Part shown: in pieces, positions 51,878 through 60,903 of the stretch
How the letters are laid out: every line of letters begins with the position of its first letter
Position numbering within the stretch: the first letter of the stretch is position 1
Origin: Burkholderia sp. 8Y
GTDB lineage: Bacteria; Pseudomonadota; Gammaproteobacteria; Burkholderiales; Burkholderiaceae
Reading direction: 5' to 3'
NCBI RefSeq assembly: GCF_902506145.1
Contig: NZ_LR733520.1
Coordinates: 2,215,476-2,279,475 of the forward strand
Length of the DNA: 64,000 nucleotides
The notes under the pieces: generated by a model
The model's input: the letters and a program-made list of their open reading frames with translations, nothing else
Told to the model about the DNA's origin: nothing
Database searches by the model: none
Position numbers and translations under genes: made by a program

Positions 51878-52360
51878 TCAACGCTTACGGGAAGCGGACT
51901 TCTTCGGCGCGGAGCGACGGAATTCTTCGAGCACGTCTTCGAACTCGGAGACGTCTTCAAAGCGTTTGTAGACCGAAGCGAACCGCACGTAGGCGATGGT
52001 GTCGAGCTGGCGCAGTTCGTTCATCACGAGCTCGCCGAGACGCTCGCTTCGCACTTCGCGCTCGCCGCTGCCGAGCAGTTGATATTCGATGCGCGCAACA
52101 GCTGCGTCGATGGCATCGGCTGCGACCGGGCGCTTGCGCAGCGCGAGCTTCATGCTCGCCACGATCTTGCGACGGTCGAACTCGGTGCGGCTGCCGTCTT
52201 TCTTGACGACGGACGGCAGCGCAAGCTCGACGCGCTCGTACGTGGTGAAACGCTTGTCGCACGCGGGACAGCGCCGCCGCCGCCGGATGGCCGCGCCGTC
52301 CTCCGACACGCGGGAATCGACGACCTGAGTGTCTTCGTGTCGGCAGAACGGGCAGCGCAT
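51878..52360 (-). CDS. nrdR: Transcriptional repressor NrdR
   Basis: This is a 160-residue regulator of ribonucleotide reductase genes that binds dATP/ATP. The zinc ribbon has CPFC (residues 3-6) and CPAC, RFTTYER (31-43). The ATP-cone follows (LPSVVKKDGSRTEFDRRKIVASM to VYKRFEDVSEFEDVL). It lies 30 nt downstream of glyA in the same direction, a common arrangement in betaproteobacteria. Confidence 0.97.
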   Translation of the reverse strand: MRCPFCRHEDTQVVDSRVSEDGAAIRRRRRCPACDKRFTTYERVELALPSVVKKDGSRTEFDRRKIVASMKLALRKRPVAADAIDAAVARIEYQLLGSGEREVRSERLGELVMNELRQLDTIAYVRFASVYKRFEDVSEFEDVLEEFRRSAPKKSASRKR

Positions 52361-52390
52361 CGGGGCGTGTCTCGGGACTTGGCTGAAGGA

Positions 52391-53638
52391 TTAACGGTAG
52401 ACGGGGAAACGCTGGGTCAGCTCGGCCACTTGCGCGCGCACGCGCTCGATGGTCGCCTGATCTTCCGGATTGTCGAGCACGTCCGCGATCAGGTTGCCGA
52501 CAATTTCAGCTTCCTTCACGCCGAAGCCGCGCGTGGTCATGGCGGGCGAACCGAGACGCACGCCGCTCGTGACGAAGGGCTTTTCGGGATCGTTCGGGAT
52601 CGCGTTCTTGTTCACCGTGATATGCGCGGCGCCCAGCGCAGCTTCCGCCGCCTTGCCCGTGATTTTCTTCGCGCGCAGATCGACCAGCATCACGTGGCTT
52701 TCTGTGCGGCCCGACACGATGCGCAGTCCGCGCTTGACGAGCGTTTCGGCCAGCACGCGAGCGTTGTCGATCACGGCTTGCTGATACGTCTTGAACTCGG
52801 GCGCGAGGGCTTCCTTGAACGCGACGGCCTTGGCGGCGATCACGTGCATCAGCGGGCCGCCCTGAATGCCGGGGAAAATAGCCGAATTGATCTGCTTCTC
52901 GAATTCCGCCTTCATCAGGATGACGCCGCCGCGCGGGCCGCGCAGGCTTTTGTGCGTGGTCGTGGTGACGAAATCCGCGTGCGGCACCGGATTCGGATAG
53001 ACGCCCGCGGCGACGAGACCCGCGTAATGCGCCATGTCGACCATGAAGTAAGCGCCAACACTCTTCGCAATCTGCGAGAGGCGCTCGAAGTCGATGCGCA
53101 GCGCGAACGCCGACGCGCCCGCGACGATCAGCTTCGGCTTGTGTTCCTTGGCGAGCGCCTCGGTCTTTTCGTAATCGATGTCTTCCGCTTCGTTCAGCCC
53201 GTAGCTCACGACGTTGAACCACTTGCCCGACATGTTCACGGGCGAGCCGTGCGTCAGGTGGCCGCCTTCCGCGAGGCTCATGCCCATGATCGTGTCACCC
53301 GGCTTCAGGACGGCGAAGAACACGCCCTGGTTCGCCTGCGAACCGGAGTTCGGCTGGACGTTCGCGGCCTCTGCGCCGAAGAGTTCCTTCACGCGGTCGA
53401 TGGCGAGCTGCTCGACGATATCCACGTATTCGCAGCCGCCGTAATAGCGTTTGCCCGGATAACCTTCAGCGTATTTGTTCGTGAGTTGCGAACCCTGCGC
53501 GGCCATGACGGCGGGCGAAGTGTAGTTTTCCGAGGCGATCAGCTCGATGTGCTCTTCCTGTCGGCGGTTTTCCTGCTCGATGGCCTTGAGCAATTCGGGA
53601 TCGACTTTGGCAAGGGTACTTTCGGCTCTGTCGAACAT
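52391..53638 (-). CDS. glyA: Serine hydroxymethyltransferase
   Basis: This is a 415-residue PLP enzyme interconverting serine + THF and glycine + methylene-THF. Landmarks: IELIASENYTSPAVM, NKYAEGYPGKRYYGGCEYVD, PNSGSQANQGVFF, the PLP Lys in TTTTHKSLRGPRGGVIL, and the C-terminal TRGFGVKEAEIVGNLIADVL. It is the first gene of glyA-nrdR. A long untranslated region lies upstream. Confidence 0.98.
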   Translation of the reverse strand: MFDRAESTLAKVDPELLKAIEQENRRQEEHIELIASENYTSPAVMAAQGSQLTNKYAEGYPGKRYYGGCEYVDIVEQLAIDRVKELFGAEAANVQPNSGSQANQGVFFAVLKPGDTIMGMSLAEGGHLTHGSPVNMSGKWFNVVSYGLNEAEDIDYEKTEALAKEHKPKLIVAGASAFALRIDFERLSQIAKSVGAYFMVDMAHYAGLVAAGVYPNPVPHADFVTTTTHKSLRGPRGGVILMKAEFEKQINSAIFPGIQGGPLMHVIAAKAVAFKEALAPEFKTYQQAVIDNARVLAETLVKRGLRIVSGRTESHVMLVDLRAKKITGKAAEAALGAAHITVNKNAIPNDPEKPFVTSGVRLGSPAMTTRGFGVKEAEIVGNLIADVLDNPEDQATIERVRAQVAELTQRFPVYR

Positions 53639-54106
53639 ACGTTTTCCGTGAGATCAAAACAGGTTGACCGGATCGCGCGGGCGCACGAAAGGCTGGACAC
53701 CGATGAAGTCCAGACGCGACGGATGAGGGAAGACTCCGGTTTCGCGGAACGGACAGCCACCGGCAACGCAGCGACGGCGCGCGGATCTCAGCTGCCCAGG
53801 CGAACGGCAAAACGACGCTCCGCGCTTCCTAGTGGGTCGTTCCACCTTGAATCCGAAGATCCTATCGCCAGTCACGCGGGGTTTGAGCGTTGTAGTTTAA
53901 TGGGCGACCGGGCTTTAGGCAACCGGCCTCCGGGCTTGTGCGCGAGCCCATCCGGCGGCGTATCCGTGCGACTCGAAGCACGGTCGTTCGCGCCTTTCGT
54001 TACTTGCCGTGTCGCATTGATGGAAGTACCCTTTGCGCCGTTGCCGGATGCGTGCCCGTACGCCGCCCGGTTCTGCCTATCGCTTTTCTGCAATCGGAGC
54101 TCGACC
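53639..54106. other. glyA leader and divergent region to the YdfG-like gene
   Basis: This 468-nt gap has no supported gene. On the minus strand it carries a good promoter for glyA (53894-53922), leaving a leader of about 250 nt before the glyA ATG. I could not match the leader to a riboswitch class by eye. The plus-strand part (53923-54106) should hold the SDR promoter. Confidence 0.5.
53894..53922 (-). promoter_or_regulatory. Probable sigma-70 promoter of glyA
   Basis: On the minus strand TTGCCT (53922-53917), 17-nt spacer, TAAACT (53899-53894). Start of transcription would be near 53887. Confidence 0.55.
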
Positions 54107-54853
54107 ATGATCGTCTTCGTCACCGGCGCGTCCGCCGGCTTCGGCGCCGCCATCGCGCGCACTTTCGTCCAGGGCGGCCATCGCGTGGTCGCGGCGGCGC
54201 GTCGCAAGGAGCGCCTCGACGCGCTGTCGAAGGAACTCGGCGACGCGCTGTTGCCCGTCGAGATCGACGTGCGCGACGAAAGCGCCGTGAGAAGCGCCAT
54301 CGCCTCGCTTCCCGATGACTTCGCGCAGATCGACGTGCTCGTGAACAACGCCGGCCTCGCGCTCGGTCTCGAGCCCGCGCAGCGCGCGAACTTCGACGAC
54401 TGGAAGAACATGATCGAGACCAATTGCACCGGCCTCGTGGCGGTCACGCACGCGATTCTGCCGGGCATGGTCGAGCGCAATCGCGGTCATGTGTTCAATC
54501 TCGGCTCGGTGGCGGCCACGTACCCGTATCCCGGCGGCAACGTGTACGGCGCGACCAAGGCGTTCGTGCGGCAGTTCAGCCTGAATCTGCGGGCCGATCT
54601 CGCGGGCACCGCGCTGCGCGTCACCGATATCGAGCCGGGTCTGTGCGGCGGAACCGAGTTCTCGAACGTGCGCTTCAAGGGCGACGACGACAAGGCCGCG
54701 TCCGTCTACAAGGACGTGCAGCCGCTCACGCCGGAGGACATCGCGGACGCGATCTACTGGATCGCCACGCGTCCGGCACACGTGAACATCAACGCAATCG
54801 AACTGATGCCGGTCGCGCAGACGTTCGGACCGTTGCAAATTCACCGCGGCTGA
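54107..54853 (+). CDS. ydfG: NADP-dependent 3-hydroxy acid dehydrogenase (YdfG-like SDR)
   Basis: This is a 248-residue short-chain dehydrogenase. TGASAGFGAAIARTF is the cofactor motif; AARRKERLDAL gives NADP-binding arginines; LVNNAGLALGLEPAQ, FNLGSVAATYPYPGGNVYGATKAFV supply Ser, Tyr and Lys; DIEPGLCGGTEFSNVRFKGD is the YdfG signature. E. coli YdfG oxidises L-allo-threonine and 3-hydroxypropionate. The start at MIVFVTGASAG is set by the family N-terminus. Confidence 0.93.
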   Translation: MIVFVTGASAGFGAAIARTFVQGGHRVVAAARRKERLDALSKELGDALLPVEIDVRDESAVRSAIASLPDDFAQIDVLVNNAGLALGLEPAQRANFDDWKNMIETNCTGLVAVTHAILPGMVERNRGHVFNLGSVAATYPYPGGNVYGATKAFVRQFSLNLRADLAGTALRVTDIEPGLCGGTEFSNVRFKGDDDKAASVYKDVQPLTPEDIADAIYWIATRPAHVNINAIELMPVAQTFGPLQIHRG

Positions 54854-54873
54854 ACGGCAAACTGCCTGAGGAT

Positions 54874-54904
54874 TTGGCGAGCACTTAACGGGTTCCGGTA
54901 AAAT
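54874..54904 (+). promoter_or_regulatory. Possible promoter of ybgC-tol operon
   Basis: TTGGCG (54874-54879), a long 19-nt spacer and TAAAAT (54899-54904), about 75 nt before the ybgC GTG. Confidence 0.35.
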
Positions 54905-54979
54905 GCCGCGGATGAATATCTGTCAAAAAGCGAGCCACAGCGGTCTGAGAAGGCCGTCGCCACGCGGGGCGGCGCGCAG

Positions 54980-55447
54980 GTGAGCAATCCGTCGATTTTC
55001 GAGTGGCCGATTCGCGTGTATTACGAGGACACCGACGCCGGCGGCATCGTTTTTTACGCGAACTACCTGAAGTTCTTCGAGCGTGCGCGTACCGAATGGC
55101 TGCGCGCGTGCGGCATCGACCAGCAGCGCCTCGCGGAAGCGGACGGCATCGTGTTCGTCGTGAAGAGGACGTCCGTCGATTATTCGGCACCGGCGCGCCT
55201 CGACGACATGATTCGCGTCGTCAGCCGTATCGAGCGGCTCGGGCGCGCGTCGGTGGACTTTCATCAGGAAGCGTGGCGCGACGGCGTGCTGCTTGCGAGC
55301 GGCGAGATTCGCGTGGCGTCGGTGGATCGCGCGTCGATTCGTCCGGCGGGCATCCCGGCAGCCGTTCTCGACGGACTCAGACGCGGCCCTCATGCGACGC
55401 AGCCAGCCGGCGAACGCATTGCACCGCATGGCGGACGCGAGCCGTGA
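54980..55447 (+). CDS. ybgC: Tol-Pal-associated acyl-CoA thioesterase
   Basis: This is a 155-residue hotdog thioesterase. The signature VYYEDTDAGGIVFYANYLKFFERARTEW contains the catalytic Asp, and VVKRTSVDYSAPARLDD follows. YbgC homologues hydrolyse short acyl-CoA or acyl-ACP and are linked with phospholipid enzymes. The start is GTG 54980; no ATG fits. It is the first gene of the tol-pal cluster, 125 nt before tolQ. Confidence 0.95.
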   Translation: MSNPSIFEWPIRVYYEDTDAGGIVFYANYLKFFERARTEWLRACGIDQQRLAEADGIVFVVKRTSVDYSAPARLDDMIRVVSRIERLGRASVDFHQEAWRDGVLLASGEIRVASVDRASIRPAGIPAAVLDGLRRGPHATQPAGERIAPHGGREP

Positions 55448-55572
55448 TTAGCACAGCAAGACAATCGAGAAAGAGCCGGCCCGAGCGCGGCTTTCGTTCC
55501 GTTCACATCTCATTCACGAAAGCCTGACGCTCCCGACCGGACGCCCTTTTCCGGGAAGTAACAGCGACCTTT

Positions 55573-56250
55573 ATGAACAATACACAAGACCTGTCGATCG
55601 TATCTCTCGTCATCCATGCAAGCCTGCTCGCTCAGGCCGTGATGGCGCTGCTGCTGGTTCTGTCGCTTCTGTCGTGGACCTTCATCTTCCGCAAGTGGTT
55701 CGCCATTCGCCGCGCACGGGCGCAGACGGAGCGTTTCGAACGCGACTTCTGGTCCGGCGGCGACCTTCAGGCGCTTTATCAGAGCGCGGCGAACAACCGT
55801 CACACCATCGGCGCGCTCGAACGTATCTTCGAATCGGGAATGCGTGAATTCCTGAAGGCCAAGGAGCGCCGCATCAGCGATCCGAGCGCGATTCTCGACG
55901 GGTCGCGCCGCGCGATGCGCGCCGCGTTTCAGCGCGAGATGGACGTGCTCGAAGCGAACCTCGCGTTTCTCGCGTCGGTCGGCTCGGTGAGTCCGTATAT
56001 CGGTCTGTTCGGCACCGTGTGGGGCATCATGAATTCCTTCCGCGGTCTCGCCAACGTGCAGCAGGCGACGCTCGCGAACGTCGCGCCGGGCATCGCCGAG
56101 GCGCTCGTCGCCACCGCGATCGGCCTCTTCGCCGCCATTCCCGCCGTGGTCGCGTACAACCGCTACGCGCATGACATCGACCGTCTGGCAATCCGCTTCG
56201 AGACTTTCATCGAAGAGTTCTCGAACATCTTGCAGCGTCAGGCGCACTAA
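55573..56250 (+). CDS. tolQ: Tol-Pal system proton channel subunit TolQ
   Basis: This is a 225-residue inner-membrane protein with three TM helices (about residues 16-38, 135-155, 170-190). The MotA/TolQ/ExbB core is seen in FLASVGSVSPYIGLFGTVWGIMNSF and GIAEALVATAIGLFAAIPAVVAYN. With TolR it uses the proton gradient to energise TolA. The following tolR starts 12 nt after its stop. Confidence 0.97.
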   Translation: MNNTQDLSIVSLVIHASLLAQAVMALLLVLSLLSWTFIFRKWFAIRRARAQTERFERDFWSGGDLQALYQSAANNRHTIGALERIFESGMREFLKAKERRISDPSAILDGSRRAMRAAFQREMDVLEANLAFLASVGSVSPYIGLFGTVWGIMNSFRGLANVQQATLANVAPGIAEALVATAIGLFAAIPAVVAYNRYAHDIDRLAIRFETFIEEFSNILQRQAH

Positions 56251-56262
56251 CAGGAGTCCGCG

Positions 56263-56706
56263 ATGGCAGGCCCGATCCGTTCCAGCATGCGCGGCAGCTC
56301 GCGCCGCGCGATGGCCGACATCAACGTCGTGCCGTATATCGACGTGATGCTCGTGCTGCTCGTCATCTTCATGGTGACCGCGCCGCTCGTGTCGCCCTCG
56401 ATCATCAATCTGCCGACCGTCGGCAACGCGCAGCCGCAGGAACAGCAGCCGCCGCTCGTCATCAATATCAAGGCGGACGGCAGCATGAACGTGCGCTACA
56501 AGGAAGACGGCGGCGCGACGCAAGAGCAGCGAATGACCAAGGACGACCTCAACGCGTTCGTGCTCAACCGTCAGGAGTCGCACCCGGATCAACCCGTCGT
56601 CATCGCGGCGGACAAGACGGTGAAGTATGAAGTCGTCATGAACGTGATGTCCGATATGAAGGCGCGCGGCGTGAAGCGCGTTGGATTGCTCGTCAAATCG
56701 CAATGA
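56263..56706 (+). CDS. tolR: Tol-Pal system protein TolR
   Basis: This is a 147-residue ExbD/TolR protein with one TM helix containing the proton-carrying Asp (INVVPYIDVMLVLLVIFMVT) and a periplasmic domain ending KRVGLLVKSQ. Its last codons overlap the tolA start (ATGA). Confidence 0.97.
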   Translation: MAGPIRSSMRGSSRRAMADINVVPYIDVMLVLLVIFMVTAPLVSPSIINLPTVGNAQPQEQQPPLVINIKADGSMNVRYKEDGGATQEQRMTKDDLNAFVLNRQESHPDQPVVIAADKTVKYEVVMNVMSDMKARGVKRVGLLVKSQ

Positions 56707-57800
56707 TCGATCGTCGCACCGGCCAGCCCCAGCAGGCGCGCGCACGCTCTGCGCGGCCTATCCGCCCGCCGCGCGAGCGCGGCACGGGCAAGGCGTTCGC
56801 GCTCGCGGCCGTCATGCATCTGCTGCTTGGCTGGCTGCTCTATCACGGCATCAACTGGCAGAACAACACGCCAGCCGGCGCTGAAGCGGAAATCTGGACC
56901 GATATCCCCGACATGTCCGCGCCGACGCCGCGCCCCGCTCCCCCGCCGCCCGTTCCCGCGAAGGCGCAGCCCGCGCCGCCGCCCGCGAAGGACGAGCAAG
57001 CGGACATCGCGTTGCAGGAAAAGAAGCGCAAGCAGCAGGAAGCCGCCGCGCGTGAGGCGCAGCTTGCGGAGCAGCGTCGTGAGCAGCAACAGGCGCAGCA
57101 GGAAGCCGAGGCCAAGCGTCAGCAGCAGCTCGCCGCGCAGGCGGCAGCGGCTGCCGTGACGCAGAAGGCGATGCAGGACAAGCAAAAGCAGATCGAGAAG
57201 CAGCGTCAGGTCGAACTGCAGAAGCAGCAGCAACAGCAGGCGAAGGCACAGCAAGAGAAGGCACAGCAAGAAAAGGAACGCCAGCAGCAAGCCGAGGCGC
57301 AGAAGGCCGAACAGCAGCAGGCGCAGAAGGAAGCCCGCGCGAAGGCCGACGCCGAAGCCAAAGCGAAGGCGCAAGCCAAGGCGAAGGCCGACGCGGAAGC
57401 GAAAGCGAAGGTCGACGCCGAGCGCCGGGCGCGTCTCGCGGCGCTGCAAGGTCAGTTGGGCGGCGGCACGAGTTCGAGCGGCGAAGGGCTCGCGAAGAGC
57501 GGCACGGGCCGGGGCGCGGGCGGTAACGCGACGTCGCCGGGCTATGCCGAGAAGGTGCAGCGGCGCGTGCGCCCGAACATCGTCTGGGCGGGTGAAACCG
57601 CAGGGCTCGAAACGGTTGTCTCCGTGCGCTGTTCGCCGTCGGGCACGCTGCTCTCGGCGAACATCAGCCGGTCGAGCGGCAATGAACAATGGGATCAGGC
57701 GGCGCTTCGCGCAGTGCAGCGTTCGGACCCGATGCCCGTCGATGTCGACGGCAAGGCGCCCGATCATTTCACCATCACGTTGCGCCCGGCGGGAAGCTGA
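56703..57800 (+). CDS. tolA: Tol-Pal system protein TolA
   Basis: This is a 365-residue periplasm-spanning linker. One N-terminal TM helix (FALAAVMHLLLGWLLYHG), a Pro-rich stretch, then about 170 residues of Gln/Lys/Ala/Glu-rich helix (EKKRKQQEAAAREAQLAEQ-type), a Gly/Ser hinge, and a C-terminal TonB-like domain (VSVRCSPSGTLLSANISRSSG, DQAALRAVQRSDPMP). The helix region's low complexity is normal for TolA. Confidence 0.96.
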   Translation: MIDRRTGQPQQARARSARPIRPPRERGTGKAFALAAVMHLLLGWLLYHGINWQNNTPAGAEAEIWTDIPDMSAPTPRPAPPPPVPAKAQPAPPPAKDEQADIALQEKKRKQQEAAAREAQLAEQRREQQQAQQEAEAKRQQQLAAQAAAAAVTQKAMQDKQKQIEKQRQVELQKQQQQQAKAQQEKAQQEKERQQQAEAQKAEQQQAQKEARAKADAEAKAKAQAKAKADAEAKAKVDAERRARLAALQGQLGGGTSSSGEGLAKSGTGRGAGGNATSPGYAEKVQRRVRPNIVWAGETAGLETVVSVRCSPSGTLLSANISRSSGNEQWDQAALRAVQRSDPMPVDVDGKAPDHFTITLRPAGS

Positions 57801-57907
57801 CCGGGCCGGCGCGCGGGACGCTTTCCCATGGGAACGAATCGTGCAACCGGGGGTCTGTTCTGCATTCCCCAGACACTTGAAAACGCTTTTTTCGGAACCT
57901 AAACAGC

Positions 57908-59200
57908 ATGAGTTTGATGACGAAGCTTGGCCTGAGAACGCTGGTCGCATCCTGCCTGATCGCAGCCGGCACTGCCGCACACGCCCAGTTGAACGTGCTC
58001 GTCACCGGCGTCGGCTCGACGCAGTTCCCGATTGCAACGGCCAATTTCGCCAATGAGGCGAACTCGCCGCAGCAGGTCAGCGCGATCATTCGCCAGGACT
58101 TGCAGCGCAGCGGCAAGTTTACGAACATCGACGCGGGCAGCACGCCGGTTTCGGAAACCGATTCCGTCGATCTCGGCGCATGGAAGGCCAAAGGCGCGGA
58201 CGCGTTCGTGTCGGGCAGCGTCACGCGCCTGTCGAACGGCCAGTACGAAGTGCGCTTTCGCCTCTATGACACGGTGAAGCAGCAGAATCTCGGCGGCCTC
58301 TCGCTCGTCAGCGCGGAAAGCGGCCTGCGCATGAGCGCGCATAAGATCGCGGATTACATCTACGCCAAGCTGCTCGGCGGCCGGGGCGTGTTCGCCACGC
58401 GCCTGTCGTACGTCATCCAGACGGGCGGGCGCTATCAGTTGCAGATTTCGGATTCGGACGGGCAGGACGCGAAGATCGCGCTCTCCAGCCCCGAGCCGAT
58501 CATTTCGCCTGCGTGGTCTCCGGACGGCACGAAGGTCGCGTACGTGTCGTTCGAGAAGAAGAAGCCGGTCGTCTACATTCACGATCTGCCGACGGGACGG
58601 CGTATCGTCGTGTCGAACCAAAAGGGCAACAACAGTGCGCCGGCGTGGTCGCCTGACGGCCGCAAGCTCGCGGTCGCGCTGTCGCGCACGGGCAATACGC
58701 AGATATTCGAAGTCAACGCGGACGGCACCGGCCTGCGCCGTCTGACACAAGGCAGTTCCATCGATACCGAGCCGTCCTTCTCGCCCGATGGCAACTCCAT
58801 CTACTTCACGAGCGATCGCGGCGGCCAACCGCAGATCTACAAAATGCCGGCGGCGGGGGAATCTGCCGGCGCGGCCCAGCGGGTCACGTTCACGGGCAGC
58901 TACAACACGAGCCCGCGCGTGAGCCCGGACGGCAAGCAACTCGCGTACATTTCGCGCACGGGCGGCGGCTTCAAGCTGTATCTGCAGGACCTCGCGTCCG
59001 GCACGGCAACGGGGCTGACCGACACGACGCATGACGAATCGCCGAGCTTCGCGGCGAATGGTCAGTACATCCTCTACGCCACCCAAGTGAACGGACGTGG
59101 CGTGTTGGCAGCCGTGTCGACCGATGCTCGCACGCGGCAAGTCTTGTCCGTACAGGGCGGTGCGGTGCGCGAGCCGTCCTGGGGTCCGTTCATGCAATAA
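57908..59200 (+). CDS. tolB: Tol-Pal system beta-propeller protein TolB
   Basis: This is a 430-residue periplasmic protein with a signal peptide (cleavage after AAHA), an N-terminal alpha/beta domain and a six-blade propeller whose repeats carry SPDG (SPAWSPDGTKVAYVS, APAWSPDGRKLAVAL, EPSFSPDGNSIYF, SPRVSPDGKQLAYIS). It binds Pal and peptidoglycan-associated partners. A gap of 107 nt separates it from tolA. A second in-frame ATG lies three codons in. Confidence 0.97.
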   Translation: MSLMTKLGLRTLVASCLIAAGTAAHAQLNVLVTGVGSTQFPIATANFANEANSPQQVSAIIRQDLQRSGKFTNIDAGSTPVSETDSVDLGAWKAKGADAFVSGSVTRLSNGQYEVRFRLYDTVKQQNLGGLSLVSAESGLRMSAHKIADYIYAKLLGGRGVFATRLSYVIQTGGRYQLQISDSDGQDAKIALSSPEPIISPAWSPDGTKVAYVSFEKKKPVVYIHDLPTGRRIVVSNQKGNNSAPAWSPDGRKLAVALSRTGNTQIFEVNADGTGLRRLTQGSSIDTEPSFSPDGNSIYFTSDRGGQPQIYKMPAAGESAGAAQRVTFTGSYNTSPRVSPDGKQLAYISRTGGGFKLYLQDLASGTATGLTDTTHDESPSFAANGQYILYATQVNGRGVLAAVSTDARTRQVLSVQGGAVREPSWGPFMQ

Positions 59201-59254
59201 GTCCAGCAATACGTTTCACCTACAACGTTCAGCTACAACACAAGGAGAGGTACC

Positions 59255-59761
59255 ATGATGTCGAAACTCCGTATCGGCCTGGCAGTTGCAATGGTCGGCG
59301 CATTGGCCGCGTGTCACTCGGGCGTGAAGCTCGACGAAGGCGCAAACAAGGGTGCGGTGGGCACGCAGCCCAACCCGACGGACGTGAAGCAAGTCAACAT
59401 CGACCCGCTGAACGATCCGAACAGCCCGCTCGCCAAGCGCAGCATCTATTTCGACTTCGACAGCTATGCCGTGAAGGACGACTATCAGCCGCTGCTGCAA
59501 CAACACTCGTCGTACCTGAAGAGCCATCCGGAGCGGCACGTCCTGATCCAGGGCAACACCGACGAACGCGGCACGAGCGAGTACAACCTCGCGCTCGGCC
59601 AGAAGCGTGCGGAAGCCGTGCGTCGCGCCATGTCGCTGATGGGCGTGGCCGATTCGCAGATGGAAGCCGTGAGCCTTGGCAAGGAAAAGCCGATGGCGAC
59701 GGGTCACGACGACTCGTCGTACGCGCAGAACCGTCGTGCGGATCTCGTGTACCAGCAGTAA
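59255..59761 (+). CDS. pal: Peptidoglycan-associated lipoprotein
   Basis: This is a 168-residue outer-membrane lipoprotein. Lipobox LAAC at about residues 17-20 after a short signal peptide; OmpA-like domain with SIYFDFDSYAVKDDYQPLL, GNTDERGTSEYNLALGQKRA (diaminopimelate-binding Asp and Arg) and SYAQNRRADLVY. AAGGAGAGG precedes the tandem ATGs. It anchors the outer membrane to peptidoglycan. Confidence 0.97.
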   Translation: MMSKLRIGLAVAMVGALAACHSGVKLDEGANKGAVGTQPNPTDVKQVNIDPLNDPNSPLAKRSIYFDFDSYAVKDDYQPLLQQHSSYLKSHPERHVLIQGNTDERGTSEYNLALGQKRAEAVRRAMSLMGVADSQMEAVSLGKEKPMATGHDDSSYAQNRRADLVYQQ

Positions 59762-59797
59762 TCGAACTAACGTAACCAGTCACGGGTGAGTCGCCCT

Positions 59798-60547
59798 ATG
59801 TTGTATCGCATTCCCTTGCTGCGCGCTGCCGCAGCCGCGTGTGTAGCCGGTTCGGCGCTCTTGAGCGTGCCCGCGCACGCTGGCGTCTTCGACGACAACG
59901 AAGCGCGTAAAGCCGTGCTCGATCTGCGCACCAAGACCGATGGCCTCGCCAATCAGTTGCAGGCCGCGCAGCGCACGATCCTCGATCAACAGAACCGCCT
60001 CGATCAGCTGAATCAGCAGCTCGCGACGGTTCGCGGCCAGAACGAGGATCTGGCGAACGAGGTGGCCACGCTGCAGAAGCAGCAAAAGGACTATTACGCC
60101 GATCTCGATACGCGCTTGAAGAAGTTCGAGCCGCAGCAGCAGACCATCGACGGCGTGACGGGTTCAGTGCAGCCTGGCGAGACGGAAGCGTTCAACGCGG
60201 CGTCGACGGAGTTCCGTAACGGCGACTACAAGAGCGCGGCGGCGTCGTTCAAGGCGTTCGTCGCGAAGTACCCGCAAAGCCCGTATCAGCCGACCGCGCA
60301 GTACTGGCTCGGCAATGCGTTGTATGCGCAGCGCGACTACAAGGGATCGACCGCGATCTGGCAGAATCTGGTGAAGACGTACCCGACGCATCCGCGAGCA
60401 CCCGAAGCGTTGCTTGCAATCGCGAACAACCAGATCGAGCAGGGCCAGAAATCGGCTGCGAAGCAGACGCTTCAACAGATCATCTCGCAGTATTCGGGCA
60501 CTGAAGTCGCGCAGACTGCGCAAAGCAAGATGTCGCAGGTGAAGTAA
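59798..60547 (+). CDS. cpoB: Cell division coordinator CpoB (YbgF)
   Basis: This is a 249-residue periplasmic protein: signal peptide to AHA (residue about 28), N-terminal coiled coil (LRTKTDGLANQLQAAQRTILDQQ onward), and three C-terminal TPRs (FNAASTEFRNGDYKSAAASFKAF, YWLGNALYAQRDYKGSTAIW). CpoB links Tol energy use to peptidoglycan synthesis at division. ATG 59798 has GGGTGAG upstream; GTG 59786 is an alternative. Last gene of the tol-pal operon. Confidence 0.95.
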   Translation: MLYRIPLLRAAAAACVAGSALLSVPAHAGVFDDNEARKAVLDLRTKTDGLANQLQAAQRTILDQQNRLDQLNQQLATVRGQNEDLANEVATLQKQQKDYYADLDTRLKKFEPQQQTIDGVTGSVQPGETEAFNAASTEFRNGDYKSAAASFKAFVAKYPQSPYQPTAQYWLGNALYAQRDYKGSTAIWQNLVKTYPTHPRAPEALLAIANNQIEQGQKSAAKQTLQQIISQYSGTEVAQTAQSKMSQVK

Positions 60548-60590
60548 GCGGAGCTTCGGGAGTGTTCCCGTTCCGCGCCTCTCGATGAAG

Positions 60591-60625
60591 AACGCCTGCG
60601 GGCACGCATGCCGCGGGCGTTTTTC
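60591..60625 (+). terminator. Rho-independent terminator of the tol-pal operon
   Basis: AACGCCTGCGG (60591-60601), 9-nt loop, CCGCGGGCGTT (60611-60621, one G-T pair) and a T-run. Confidence 0.88.
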
Positions 60626-60650
60626 TTCAGCGTGTCGCGGTCAGATTCGG

Positions 60651-60680
60651 TTGACAGTAATCGAAATCGCCGCTTATAAT
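60651..60680 (+). promoter_or_regulatory. Consensus promoter of tRNA-Lys
   Basis: TTGACA (60651-60656), 18-nt spacer, TATAAT (60675-60680): both hexamers perfect, 12 nt before the mature tRNA 5' end. Confidence 0.88.
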
Positions 60681-60692
60681 TTCGCCTCTTTC

Positions 60693-60768
60693 GGGTCGTT
60701 AGCTCAGCTGGTAGAGCAGCGGACTTTTAATCCGTTGGTCGCAGGTTCGAATCCCGCACGGCCTACCA
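60693..60768 (+). tRNA. tRNA-Lys (anticodon UUU)
   Basis: The 76-nt cloverleaf is complete: acceptor GGGTCGT pairs with ACGGCCT, D-arm with AGCTCAGCTGGTAGAGC, anticodon loop CTTTTAA (UUU), T-arm GCAGGTTCGAATCCCGC, and encoded CCA at 60766-60768. A consensus promoter precedes it and an intrinsic terminator follows. Confidence 0.97.
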
Positions 60769-60776
60769 AAGAATTC

Positions 60777-60812
60777 AAAGGGTTACAGGTGCAAGCCTGT
60801 AACCCTTTGTCG
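60777..60812 (+). terminator. Rho-independent terminator of tRNA-Lys
   Basis: AAAGGGTTACAGG (60777-60789), loop TGCAAG, CCTGTAACCCTTT (60796-60808): a perfect 13-bp stem right after the tRNA. Confidence 0.85.
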
Positions 60813-60903
60813 TTTGTGCGCTTCTTGTGTCGCGGGCGAGCATTGATTAGTTCGCTCGACGAATGGACCGCTCCCGCACGCGGCCTCAATCCCGCAGAGG
60901 AAC

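Noticed and set aside
53639..53887. Named riboswitch class (glycine, THF, SAM) before glyA
   Set aside because: I could not identify the conserved core of any of these by eye, so only a long leader is reported.
51866..54106. Upstream extension of the YdfG-like frame by 747 codons
   Set aside because: It runs antisense through nrdR and glyA and through a non-coding gap. The SDR begins at MIVFVTGASAG.
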